A DNA stretch of 64,000 nucleotides from Apostichopus japonicus. Its lineage: Eukaryota > Echinodermata > Holothuroidea > Aspidochirotida > Stichopodidae. Location of the stretch: NCBI RefSeq assembly GCF_037975245.1, contig NC_092568.1, positions 27,214,501-27,278,500 of the forward strand, in the 5' to 3' direction. Shown piece after piece: positions 38,801-51,900 of the stretch (within the stretch, counting starts at the first letter, position 1; each line of letters begins with the position of its first letter). The position numbers and the translations under genes are program-made. The notes under the pieces are model-generated. The model ran no database searches. It was not told where the DNA came from and was given only the letters and a program-made list of their open reading frames with translations.

Positions 38801-41800
38801 TAACGTCTCCTGTAAATAGTACGTGTACTGTTCTGCAGAATATTTATGTACTTGTCTACAAGCTAAGCACAAATCATTCCCTCCGATAAAAATCGTCACC
38901 AATTTCCAGTCGTCTTTTACGTTTATATCCTCATCTGCTCGCATTCTGGCGAGAAGTTGTTTCGCTTGTGAAGGCATGTGTCTGAAGGGGGAAAATACCG
39001 GGAAGTTTTCACCTGTTATTAAGTTGTGTGAGAATTCACTATTCGGATGATCACTTCTTAAAGTAATACACTTCACCCTCATGATTCAGTCACTTTAAAT
39101 CAATGAACATCTCACATGTGATCACTACAACACACTCTCGAATATATCAATTCTCTGTCTTTGGAATTTTAGACTATCTATACTTTTAACGTTCTTTCAC
39201 TTCCTATTAAGAAACTAGAGAACTAATAATCTGTTCTAAAACATCATAAATTCTTCTTAAGTTTTCACATCAAATTTGCAATTATCAATATATAGCTTTA
39301 CGATTGGATGCCAACGGCAATTTTAGTTTTGAAAGTGACTGTATTTGTAACTAAGAATTCATTATTCTTTAAATATTGATAAAACAAATCTTCTTGAAGT
39401 ATGAAACATCTATTATGATCACAAGTCACATATTTTGATACATACATGTTCTGTTTGATGGGGACAAGACACACGTTATTAAAAATTGACTGTAAACACA
39501 ATCAGCTGTTTTGAGTTGCACGTGACCACGGTGGTTTGAGAGTTCAAAGAGAGATGCCGGCGAGAAGATCATAAAAGTGTTGTCGGTATTAATAACGAGG
39601 CATTCGCACAAAACATGAGAAGCAAACCTCATACATCTTAAAACAATGATTTATACACATGGTCTTACTCTGCTCTGGCACCCACGAAAGCCACATTCAT
39701 GTTAGCGCCCTCACTATGTTCGTCTCCCAGACCAACGGAGAAACCTTTGATGTTGGGATTAAAATATTTTAGTATATCTGAAGAAAAGAAAGAAATTTAG
39801 CAAAGTGAGAAAAAGTGTACCTTAGAAAACTTAATTGAAAAGTCATAACGTTATACTGCGTGTTTCAAAAACAATCTAAGTTGCTTGTTTATCGTAGCTT
39901 TTCTTAATCCTAATTTCAAATGAAATATGGGATACCGATACATTCTTAATCTCTATATAGTGAATATACAGATTTTGAGATGATCTAAACTGTTCACTCT
40001 TTCGAAAATTGATATAATCATGAATCGTTACGGTGAGAGGAATATTGCAGATTCGGTTGTGTTATCACCCGACCTAACGTGAGAGGACAACCGATACCTC
40101 CTACACAACAAATGTAACGTATAAACACTAAGTCTTGGCAGTATTGCAGCAAGATAATGGTATATTCCCTGTGTTCATATTCTTGAGTGGTGAGAATAGT
40201 GAACTTATCAACACAACCATTTACTTATAAAGTGAATTTGGACTTACTTGGAAGGGTAAATATCTCAGCTAATGTTTTATCTCCGCCAACACTGCAGATA
40301 AAAATACAAATATAGGATTGAGTAACACTGCAGAAAAATACAAATATAGGAATGAAAAAAAAAATACAAATATAGGAATGAAATAACACTACAGAAAAAA
40401 ATATAAATATAGGAATGAAATAACACTACAGAGAAAAACACAGATATAAGAATGAAATAACACTCGAAAGTAAATACAAATATAGGGTTGAAATTGCACT
40501 GCAGAAAAAATACAAATACAGGATTGAAATAACACTACAGAGAAAAACACAGATATAAGAATGAAATAACACTCGAAAGTAAATACAAATATAGGGTTGA
40601 AATTGCACTGCAGAAAAAATACAAATACAGGATTGAAATAACACTACAGAGAAAAACACAGATATAAGAATGAAATAACACTCGAAAGTAAATACAAATA
40701 TAGGGTTGAAATTGCACTGCAGAAAAAATACAAATACAGGATTGAAATAACACTACAGAGAAAAACACAGATATAAGAATGAAATAACACTCGAAAGTAA
40801 ATACAAATATAGGGTTGAAATTGCACTGCAGAAAAAATACAAATACAGGATTGAAATAACACTACAGAGAAAAACACAGATATAAGAATGAAATAACACT
40901 CGAAAGTAAATACAAATATAGGGTTGAAATTGCACTGCAGAAAAAATACAAATACAGGATTGAAATAACACTACAGAGAAAAACACAGATATAAGAATGA
41001 AATAACACTCGAAAGTAAATACAAATATAGGGTTGAAATTGCACTGCAGAAAAAATACAAATACAGGAATGAAATAACACTACAGAGAAAAACACAGATA
41101 TAAGAATGAAATAACACTCGAAAGTAAATACAAATATAGGGTTGAAATTGCACTGCAGAAAAAATACAAATACAGGATTGAAATAACACTACAGAGAAAA
41201 ACACAGATATAAGAATGAAATAACACTCGAAAGTACATACAAATATAGGGTTGAAATTGCACTGCAGAAAAAATACAAATACAGGATTGAAATAACACTA
41301 CAGAGAAAAACACAGATATAAGAATGAAATAACACTCGAAAGTAAATACAAATATAGGGTTGAAATTGCACTGCAGAAAAAATACAAATACAGGAATGAG
41401 TAACACATGTAGAAAAAAATACAAATATACGAATGATATTCATTAACACTACTGATTCAATTTTATTTTACCTTAAATGTGCATCATAAGTTTAATGCGA
41501 GTTCTTCAGTTCATAAAATTAGTGATTGTTATCCCCCTATAATATTTATGAATCGAGCGATTTATTCTGCCTACATGTATGTTACTACCTACCTCCACGA
41601 TCGTCCTCTAAATTCATTGGCCAAGCTGGCCAGACTGCAGGATTCTGCTCCAAAGGCGGCCTGTTTGCATCAACGGATAAAAATATTAGATTATATTTAC
41701 AAATATTACATTAGTACAAAACTTGAAAATTTTGATACATTTATATATTACATTATTGTCCCTAGTTTTAATAATTTTGTGTGTGCATTGTGTTAAAGTA

Positions 41801-44800
41801 GCCTACATTGTATATAGAAAAGCCGGAAACGAGATGAAATGAAACATATTATTCGAGAAAAGAAACCACAGAAACAGGTAAACGAACGAAGAGATCAAAT
41901 GAGAAGAAAATATAAGGTAGGAACATTAGAAGTGGTAGGGATGGTATTTGACAGCATGTTTCCAGTTATATAAATCTTATAAAGCAGCCATCAGGCGTAT
42001 AGTGTGTGTCTATTGGAAGTGTTTAGATATGGTATAAAAATAGGTCAAGCGCAGAGAGATCAATTCGTTTTGAATTGTTTTGTATACCCCACTTACATGC
42101 AGCCAAGTCAGGTCTGTCTTCTGAATTGACATATTGGAATAAGATTTTACAATCTCAAGCATAACTCACCATTATAATACCACGTTAATACCCCTCCCTC
42201 CGCCATTCCCCACCCAATTATAGCTATAATTATAGCAGTACCATAATAACTGACCTTATCAACTCCATATTTATGTAATTGTCGTTACAGAACTATTGGT
42301 AACACCACATAAGTACCACTGTAATTATTATTACAGTATCATATGCATAGTAAGAACACCACTTAAACACCACGTGAACACCACCTTACAGTTATTGTCA
42401 TTACATAACCATTCAACACCATATCAGTACCACCGTAATTATTGTTACAGTACCATAGTAATAACACCACTTCAACACCACCTAATCATTATCAAACCAC
42501 ATCAGTACCACGGTAATTATTGTAGCAGTACCATAATATAACACCACGTTATCACCACCCCATAGTAGTTACCATAACCTCTTCCCCATTATGTCAATAT
42601 CACCTTATCTTAGCTCTAATTATCATTATAGTGTTATTGTAGTACATATCAATACCGCCTAATAGTTACATATTACGTTATAAAAAAAAAAAACATTTAG
42701 TGCACCTAATAGTCTCACTTGTCGTGAACATGTCGTGTTCATGAATTTATTAACACATGTCGCAACGATGTACAACACTTTATGTGAAAGATTTAAATAT
42801 TGCAAGGATACCAATTTCATTTCCAAACCGAGATAATTTCCTTACCGTCAATGAATCACCCAGTGCTGCGATTACATTTATATCGGATGGCCTCAGTTTG
42901 TGAACTATAAAAGAAAGAAATAGTTTTCACTTGGTTATTTCAAACATACTGTGTACCGCATTTCACCATAATGCCAATTATTAATTATGAAATCTTCCCC
43001 CTTCTCCGCAAAACCGCGTTTGATCGCTCATTCCTGATAAAGCGCACGTTTGACAAATATGAATTCTTCTCAAACTTTCGTGGAAGCAGTCTACATCTTA
43101 GAATATCAAAACGTGACATCCAGTTCTTAAAGTCAAACATTTTCCTCCTGCATGCTTGCATTTTTGTCCATCTTCAAAGACTTATACGTTTGCCCGATCG
43201 CTACAGTATTTACACGCTCTTCAACGTCTCTAAGAAAACAAGGCGACTAAAACAATGGAGATTTGTTTTCCTAATTAGTTTGTCATTATGAAGAATTGAA
43301 GTTTGAAGCTCAACTGAGTTGTTTTTTAGCTACTTTTGCGCCACTTTGTAATCACAGAGTAGCAATTGGCCGAAATGCATCGTACAGCTTTACATACTGC
43401 CATGACTACAACTTACAGTGTTTATTTGAAATGAGAATATGAGATACAGCGTTCGGTATACCTACATATTTTGAAAACCTTTCAGGGCTGTCTTGAATAA
43501 AGACATTGATCTTCACATATACTTTTATATATATAATTTTTATTGAAACAGAAATCTGATTAAAAACGATATACATTAGGAAAAAAAGAGATAAATATAT
43601 CACCAATCACGACACAAAAGTAGTATTGTAATTTTGACAATTAACTTGAAAAAAAAGATCGCTTAAAAGGGGAGACATCTTTTGGAAAAAAACTCAGGAC
43701 CTATTTTAGGCAATTTACCTTTTTTTTACTATAAGTTTTATTTACCTGACGTGGCGGCTTCTGTTGAAGGAATTTTCTCACAATTAAATTGAATGTTGTG
43801 TTCCTGAAATGACAAGCCATCATACTATTAAATAGATGTTTTATGATTCCATATTTTGCATTAGTATATAGGCTGCATGATTTTATTCAGAAAGAGGAAT
43901 CAAAACCTAAGAAACCGAACAGTTTCCTGACCACCCCCCCCCCCCCCGCGTGCTTCTCATTACAACTAGTTGAATACGATACTAAGTCATTGCTTCACGT
44001 TATATCAAGCAACATCCATCCTTTACCCCCCCCCCCCCACTTAATTCCAAGTATGACTTTTTTATTTATTCCTTTACCCCGATTGGTTGAATGGGTACTT
44101 ACGTATTTCTCTCTACAGCCAATGATTGCTCGAGTTGCGTTGATGATTGAGGAATAATTGCTAGCTAATTCCTCGAGGAATTCAAGATATTGGTCGAATC
44201 TGTCTGTAAATAATCCAGAGTTACATTTTAAAAAATCGCTTAAAGAATCTAAATTTTGATCATGCAAAGCAGGAATAAATAAGTTTTTGAGACAGCATGA
44301 AGAATTTCACTATAAAAGGCATATACCCACCGATGCATTTCATTCAATCAATGACATTGAAAGAAAAGTCATATGTGAACAGTTATAAGAACATTTATCA
44401 ACCACGATATGACAGGAATTCAGAGACATGTTTATATCCTATTCACAAAAAGTAAACATATAAATAAACATCTTTAGTAATATATGGTAAATTCTTACAT
44501 GCGATGCTAAAAATAGTGAAGAAAAGAGACAATGTGATAACACATTGATATATAACCAGTCCTTGAATCCTGGTTGAAATTTCTCTTATAATGTAAGACT
44601 CTGCCATAAGCAAATACATTGTATATATATAGAAGTGGTTTATTATTTACACGCTTCCTCGCTGTTTGATGAACTGAAAAGTTACTAGGTTAACACATGT
44701 CTATCTGATATGAAGGCAAAGCGGGAGATTGGAATATTCCGCCTCATGTTTTATTCAATATTTGAAATTATGGTTTTATAACCGAAAATGCCATTTTAAG

Positions 44801-45360
44801 TTCATCACAGTGCAATTAGATAGAAACTTGGCAACGGACGTTGCTTAGAGTTGGATTGTCGGGGCAACGATAACAGATCAATTTTATGCATTATGTTGGT
44901 GATATTCATTCATTTGAAAATTCCATGAGATGTTTAACATGAATAACTTTAGGCAGGCCCGTTATTTATAAAATTAGCAAACATTTAATTTTGAAAAGTT
45001 GTTACTTCATATATATAGCCTATGCTACTTTGAAAGCCATAAATCAGTGCTAAGCATAGACCTACCAAACTAGCCTACATAGACATACATACATATACCT
45101 TAATTTGCATATAAGAAGTGGGCTGAAATCATTACCGTCATTGATTGTCGAATTCGGCTATGACTTGTGTTAAGGTATAACGCATAGGAAACCCGCATCA
45201 GTTAACATGTATCAAGCCGTCTAGCTTTGCTCTTTTTGAATAATCACTTATTTATTATCATAGCTAACTTACCTTCCCTTGAATCCACAGAATGCATGAC
45301 GCCTCCAACATAGCCTAACACTTGAGTCAACATAATCATTACCAGTAATTCCTTCTTCAT
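35817..45360 (-). CDS. PLB1: Gene D: phospholipase B1-like GDSL/SGNH hydrolase, complete, 13 exons
   Basis: Coding exons in transcript order: 45360-45273, 44203-44103, 43803-43746, 42904-42846, 41660-41593, 40291-40248, 39777-39669, 38981-38694, 37842-37773, 37449-37345, 37004-36909, 36557-36492, 35933-35817; 1269 nt, 422 residues. The start gives a hydrophobic leader (MKKELLVMIMLTQVLGYVGG). Catalytic blocks: GDSLT 98-102 (Ser100), FVGARA block II, IGGNDLC (Asn211), APDCFHLS (Asp342, His345). Exon 9 is 70 nt, six shorter than in the others, keeping frame. The terminal exon begins ERPYIATN and ends in a hydrophobic run (GIIALTSYLIALLV) right at the stop after a small-residue stretch, a good GPI-anchor pattern. 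Exon 6 is abutted by a satellite array in intron 5. A TATATA motif at about 45457-45463 may be its TATA box. Confidence 0.92.
37050..37224. mobile_element. Possible short inverted-repeat element
   Basis: GGCCCGTAACCAGG at about 37052 faces CCTGGCTTCAGGCC at 37211-37224, an imperfect inverted repeat enclosing about 150 bp of GC-richer sequence with a poly-C run, inside intron 10 of gene D. No clear target duplication, so the call is tentative. Confidence 0.35.
40292..41455. repeat. 109-bp higher-order tandem array (three 36-37 bp monomers) abutting exon 6 of gene D
   Basis: About nine nearly identical 109-bp units run from about 40418 to 41398. Each unit is three related 36-37 bp monomers, with cores ACACTACAGAGAAAAACAC, ACACTCGAAAGTAAATACAA and GCACTGCAGAAAAAATACAA. 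Single monomers continue on both sides, and the leftmost begins at the acceptor of exon 6 (CAACACTGCAGATAAAAATA). The array therefore seems to have grown from the splice-acceptor region. Identical 77-residue minus-strand frames repeat every 109 bp but are by-products: 109 is not a multiple of three. Confidence 0.95.
42180..42660. repeat. Degenerate ACCAC/TAATTATTGTTACAG tandem repeat
   Basis: Imperfect units of roughly 50-60 bp containing CAGTACCATA, AACACCACTTCAACACCAC and GTAATTATTGTTACAG, in intron 4 of gene D. Copy boundaries are blurred. Confidence 0.65.
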
Positions 45361-48300
45361 TTTGAGATGCAGAAGACACTTTTATCTCAAAACGTGAGGA
45401 AAATATATCTCTTTGAGCAAATTCGTTTTAAAACAAGAAGCGGCAGGGAAGTTCTGTATATATCAAATTTACAACGTATCCTGGAATAGTTAAATGTGTT
45501 GAAATTTAACCGCACGTTCTTCTCTTAGCGGTTATAGGTTTAATACATTAGAGACCAGTCGAACGGTTATCATGGATTACATTAAGACGTTTCTAATCGA
45601 GATGGTGTAATTCCCGATAGTGATGTTGACCTACTTTATATTCAGATTACCGAAACTAACACTTCGTGACTTCTGCATACTAAGATGTGTGATTTAGTCT
45701 TTGATAACCAGCCGTTTATTTCATCTGAGATCATATCATTACAGATCAAGTTTATATTGCATAGTGTTATAGTGTTATACTAACAGTTTCAAAACATATG
45801 CGGACATCATCTAAGCACTTTGATTAAACTTGTTTTTATTATGAACACAATTGAAGTAGTAATTCTATGAAGACTTTTAAGGATGGAACAGGTTTTGAAT
45901 CCGTCTTAGCATTTTTATGAGCAGATTTTTGTTCTCGTTATTCGTATAAGGTCTACTCTAATAAATACCATCGGTGCCTTTCAGTTTACCCATACAAGGG
46001 TCTCTCTATAAAGTACTGTTGTGTATGCATATATTCGCGTTAGTTAATTTTGAAGTTGAGGAAAGCCCTAAGGGCCCTTACTCCTTACTGTATCTGTGAA
46101 CATGTTAAATTAAAAGGATATTTATACTTTTGTGGAGCCTGAAATACAAAACATGGTGATAGAGAAGAGTCAAACAAGCAGCCTATATGGGATGCATTTG
46201 GGGCGGAGGGGGTGGGGTATTCAGCCCATATTTGTGTTCGGAAGGTGGAACGGGATGGGGGTGAGGGGAGGAATGACTTTCAAAGATACCAAACAAGTTG
46301 TAAAGTAACAAATACAATACTGTGTTGATCAAGCCAATAAAAGTATATATTTTAAAAGCTATGAAAGATAATCTTCAATTATGCAGAAAAGTTGGAAGAT
46401 TTTGGAAGTTTTCACCGTTCGTGAAAAATCAATTTCACTTACCATTATCACATGTATGTGAAAACACTCTAAGACGATATTCTTGCTCTTGAAAATAAAA
46501 GGATTTCTCGTTCAAAGCCACAAATGACAAGAAATGCCAATTACTCAGCATATATTCCCGACATGTGCCATGTCATTTCAGTCACCCCTTCTGCTCAGTG
46601 GGTCGTTAAGACGCGGGTTTTAGATGAAAGGTCAAGCTCGACGGGTCACAAGTTTGTTAATCTTTATATTACGTGTTCCACTGAATTTATACCGTTTCTA
46701 ATACTTTCTTCATTTATACATACAAATCTTGCAAAATGATAGTATATGTACGTGATATGTCCATTGCAAAGGGATCCTAGACGTGCGTTAAAATAAAAAT
46801 GTACGAAGTATGTTTTTTGGGGGAAAAAAAGTACTAAGATCTGGATATGAATGACGTACAGAAACTAAACGTACGATGTAATTCTCCAAAGTATAATATA
46901 TAAGACTGTAACTCTTAAATACCAGGGAGCTGGTTATAAGTTTACTTCAGTTAGTTGTTTTGTAAGTTATCTGATACTATCTCCAATTACCAGAAACATA
47001 AGCAGAGACATAAACAGAGACATAAAACAAAAAACAACCATTCAAACTATATGCTTTTAATCATGGTGGTTTAATGAAATGCTTAATATCTTTATACTGC
47101 TGTATCACTGGTACAATAGGTGATAGCTTAGGCTTATTTCTCCACGTTTTGATATAATAGATAATGTTACATTATAAATATAGTTTATTACTTAATTTGA
47201 CTTAATAGTATATTTTTATATATATTTATATATTATACGTTTATAAGAAACATAAAGCTAACACTGGGAGTTGTTGGTCGTCCAAACTGCGGTCAACTTC
47301 AAATCGATCAAAAGTTAACTTTTAGTCAACGGTAGGTAATACTGTTCTTGTTGGTGAAAATATAAGGTTGTTCCTGTGAGTAAATACAATAGATAGACAT
47401 TCATTGCAAATATATCGATTGAATTTTTGACCGAGAAAACCTTTTTGTATAGAAATAACGGACAATTTAGGTTACTTCTACAGACGTGGGTGTTCATTCT
47501 TTCTTAATCAGATTAACTTTTTGCTCTGCTGCTCTTAGACTTCATGTTTCGAGGTGAAAATTGAAAAGATACTTTAACAGTTGCCTTTGCTTTGAAGCAA
47601 ATTTATCAACATTAATTGCTACATGTTTAATTAATTTAAGGAGAGACTAAATATCAATTATATTGATTTCCATTATCTATGCGGCATGACACTGGTACCG
47701 CTTTGAGGTCTTCCTGAGAAGACTAACGAGATGGTATCTAGAGAGACGAATAAGTCACATCAGATTTGTGGAAAGAGAAATAGTAAAAATGTTTTGTTCT
47801 TCATTTTTTCAGTCATTTCTTGTTTCCATTTGTTGTGCCCCAATGTCCTAAACTACAATTTTATCACATCCTGCCCATATTTGTATCAAATAATACGTAC
47901 TGTATTTGTTGTTTTAATTATCGGGTCTTAATTGGCAAACGACTTCTACCTCTCCGTCTATAAAGTAAATTGAGGTCGCTCTTTCAATTTTTAAAAAAAC
48001 TCTCAGCCTTATTCGTACGCTTGACAATCTGCCCAAATAAGTTCTTTAACCTCAAACTTTGTTTTGATTTAACTGATGCTGTCTGATTAATTTGTTTTGT
48101 TTCAATCTAAGACCTTTGCCACCTACTGAATGATTGTAGATTAGGTTAATTAAATAGTTAAGATTACCATTTATAATTAGCAGAGCAAAGTTCACCGTCA
48201 CGTGCTGGAGATATTGATTGTAGTTAAATCTGAAACAATCGTTTATTTAGATTGGCTAATTGAAGTGATTTATTTATATATCAACTTCAGTACGTCAGTT

Positions 48301-48953
48301 AAGGTCAGATTGCACCCTACAATTATTAAATACAGTGTATCTTGTCAATTGAAGAATTGGGACTTAAACTATTGTTATTCAGTTCTTGAAATTATTACCA
48401 AATTCTGCTTTTGATATAAATTCGATAAAAGTTTGCCGGGATTCTCACATGTTGCCTGTTGCATTCAGTACTGGAAATGTGGCACTTTTTTTACTTCTCT
48501 TTTTTCGTCAACTGACCTTTGGCATCAAATAATGTAATATAATTAAATGGATGTATAAATTAGTGTGTTGTTAAGATGGCTGAAATCTAGCAAAGTTGAT
48601 CAACTTTCAATATCAAATAACAGGAGACGTAAAACAATCAGGAACACGTGACGTATAACGAGAGGCATGTCGTAAAATTTCTGCTAGGTCACATTTTACG
48701 GCATTAATTTCAGTGATATCCTTCTGCATTAAGTTTTATGTTTTCATGTCTTGAAGTAACTGTCTTTATTTGTATGTGTGTGTGTTCGTTTGCTTTTAGT
48801 GCAAAAAACATAATATTTTTTGCAATCATCAAGCACACGAGGATATATATAAAGGTAGCATAAAGAGGAAGCATAAAGTGAAGAAAAAGAGAGAAATGGA
48901 TAGGGGTTATGGGATAGGGGAGAGGGGACAGGGGACAACACATAACAGCTTAC
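45361..48953. other. Spacer between gene D start and gene E exon 12
   Basis: Gene D promoter region and, presumably, the unassigned terminal exon of gene E. The best, but weak, candidate on the minus strand follows an acceptor-like CCTAG at about 48694 and gives 27 residues with a hydrophobic core (HVFLIVLRLLLF) before a stop; it lacks the Pro-Tyr start of the B, C and D tails. Otherwise AT-rich unique sequence with a G-rich patch at 46195-46275. Confidence 0.5.
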
Positions 48954-51900
48954 CTCTGTGGGACATAACAAGGGCTCTTCGAACTCCCATCTGCGTCTTT
49001 TACTTCCAACGGGCTCCAGCTATAACAACATAGAACCAAATTAATTCGTGAGATATAACAGACTCAAAACCGACCTTATTTTGTACATGTATTTACGAAT
49101 CTTTTACAACAGATTGAATGGTTTGTCAAAACGTGAGAAAATAAATACCGCACTTTCATATAGCATACATAGGAAGCCTAGCCTATACTGAGTATATCCA
49201 ACTCGAGGGGATTGGTACATTGGTACATTTCACCCCCCCCCCCCTCCCCCGCCTCAAATGTTCTTATATTCACGCCAGTAGAGTGGTACACATGTTATCA
49301 ACTGATCAAGAACTTTGCATGTTAAATCATTATGTTGTTCAACCTAGAAAGAATGTTAAAGATAAGCTTTAAGTAAAACTACAGGGAATTGGTCTTTAAC
49401 TGTTCTAAGACCTGCTGGCAGTGTCTTGATAAAGGTATCACTCTCTGATTGTCAACATATTTAAGATCAAAATTACCATGTTGTTCCAAAGTTCCTTAGC
49501 TGCAACCGCGTGAGCTTTGATTCCGAAATGAAAGCAGTCTGGAGCAAAGTAGGTCTTATCTGGTTTTCCAAACTGTGTATACAAATGAAGGACATGAGAA
49601 CATATAAAGGTCCACTTCCCACAACAACCTTCTCAAAAATCAACGTGGTCAGAATATCACTATAAAACATCTTCAAAATAGGATATGACTGTAGGACTAC
49701 ACTTTTCATTTAACGTATTAAAATACTAAATAGGCGCTGGACGTTATCATATGGAGTCTGGACTTGTGAAATTGACAAAAACCCCTTCACGTTTATCCTT
49801 TCTTTGCCAAAAGGATAAAAAAGGATGGCATCGAAATTGAGTGAAAACTGCAATGGTCTGTTATGTCACTCTGAAGTCTTAAGTAAAAAAGAAACCAACA
49901 TGGAAATCAATATTTCAAAAGCTTCAAAGGCGTGTTTACAGGTTTAGTTATGGTCCATGCAACTGTGTGAGCAGTTTAGCATATACTATAAGGTGTGCAG
50001 ACCATTGAACTCACCATAACTTTAATAGAATACGAAATAAGACACTATGTTGTCACAAAGTTATTTTCACATTTACATATAGTTCGACGAATACCATGGA
50101 AGTATTACCCGACAAATAACGGTCGCAGCAACTTATAAGGTATTTATTGGTCGTTTACTAATAAGTTTGCACCCCGTGGCTGGCAATTGTTTCAAAACAA
50201 GTCAATGGCATTCCCGTTCTCACCTCGTCTTTTGGTAGGTTAGTGTCTGTTAGAAACGGCTGGTAAACGACTGTGAAGTCATCACGTGTATCGTATCGAC
50301 CGCTCATGACTAACTCTTCGAGCAATTCCTGTGAGAATAAAAAGACAAGTTGAAACGTTAAAGACTGTATGTCAGAAGTCTTACCATTTCATTTCACTTT
50401 GTATCAATGAATTCAATTCATTTCATTTCATTCTGTTACTATCACACGAATTGCGACAAATCTCAAATCTAAAAGCAGCATATAGTTGTTGTTGTTGTTT
50501 TTTTTTTAATATACAGCAACGTCTTATCCGACTTCAAGAATTACACTTACTGCGCGAAAAGATATATTTATTTTTAATTCATCGGGAAATATTTACGTTT
50601 CGCTTGTAAAATCCACTCTTCAAAGCAAATATCAACAATAAACTTAACATTCATTTCATAGCATGTATACCCGTGAAACTTTAGCTTAATTTGCATATCT
50701 CTGTGGTGATATTGTTGCCTTCATCAAATAATTAGTTTAATGACCAACTGACTGCACCAATGTTGAATAAGAGGAAAAACGTCGTTGAATGTTTGTACAG
50801 AGACAAGAAGGGCAGTTAGTGTAGAAAGGGAACTACAGGGTTGCCAGGTCTGATGAGAGGGGTGTCACACTGGCTATGCATCCCCGGGGCTCGGGATCCA
50901 AGTAGGGCACGGGAGATATGGAGAGGACCAGGGAAACTTATAGGCGTTCCACGGACTTGAACATATGGGATAAAGAAAAGTGTAATCTCACTTCATAACA
51001 TTCTTAATGGAAAATGAGGAGTGAAAAAGAATGGATCGGTGACGTAATTGATTCCGGACCCGAATAGGACTCTCGACGCCTCTGATTTTAGTAGATTTAA
51101 TCTTCAACCGTAATTTGATGGCTTCATCCTCTTATAAACTATATTGTAGTTTAACATTATTAACCAGTGTGCTAACATCCGTAGGCAAGACTATTTCGGA
51201 AATCTCATAAAGATTTGTAAAGTATATATATATAATTATTACTATAAAGGTAAACAATTCAAGTTTTAATACCTGATATTGGTTGGTGAGTTCCACAAAT
51301 TCAAATTCTTCCTCGGGTGTAATATCCATAGCACATGGACAAAGGAATCTAATGAACATAATTTAAGACAAAGAAAATGACTCTTAGTGGAGTGTAATTA
51401 TAATTCTGATCTTTAATTGAGTAGAACTTTCTTCAGACTCCAGGCTGCAGGGTTTCATGATATAAATGGTGGATTCTGCAACTGGAAATCATAAAGTTTT
51501 ATTATAATCTTATCATAATCTTAAAGTCTTCAGATTTGGTAGAATAGATATGTATGATCTTTATGTCCATTAACTTAAGACATTTCAATATCACATGGAA
51601 ACGGCAGCTATAGATTGAGAGGGGGGAGGGAGGGTGGGGTGGGGGGTCTCTAAAATATGCCTCATAATTCACCATTTGACCTTTAAACTTAATTTGAATG
51701 TTTTTCTTTTTGTGGGCGGAGCCCCAGATCCCCTAAATGGGCTTGGCATGCAACGACCCCACAGTTGCCCTCTGCATTCGTGCAATTGTTAATCCGTATA
51801 AAGCACGTCCTTATAGGTTCATGCTCATACTAAAATCAGACAGGGGCAATTTGCAATTAACCCCCCCCCCCTCCAGACCCCCCAAACATCTTTGAAACCA

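Noticed and set aside
40426-41449. Eight overlapping near-identical 77-residue minus-strand open frames
   Set aside because: They recur every 109 bp because of the tandem array; no start context, no homology and the unit length is not a multiple of three.
43843-44157. Plus-strand 104-residue frame
   Set aside because: Antisense to exon 2 of gene D with a poly-Pro run from C homopolymers.
48710-48943. Minus-strand frame directly after exon 12 of gene E as a possible read-through C-terminus
   Set aside because: It lies behind a good donor (gtaagc) shared in position with the other copies, and its sequence does not resemble the known tails.
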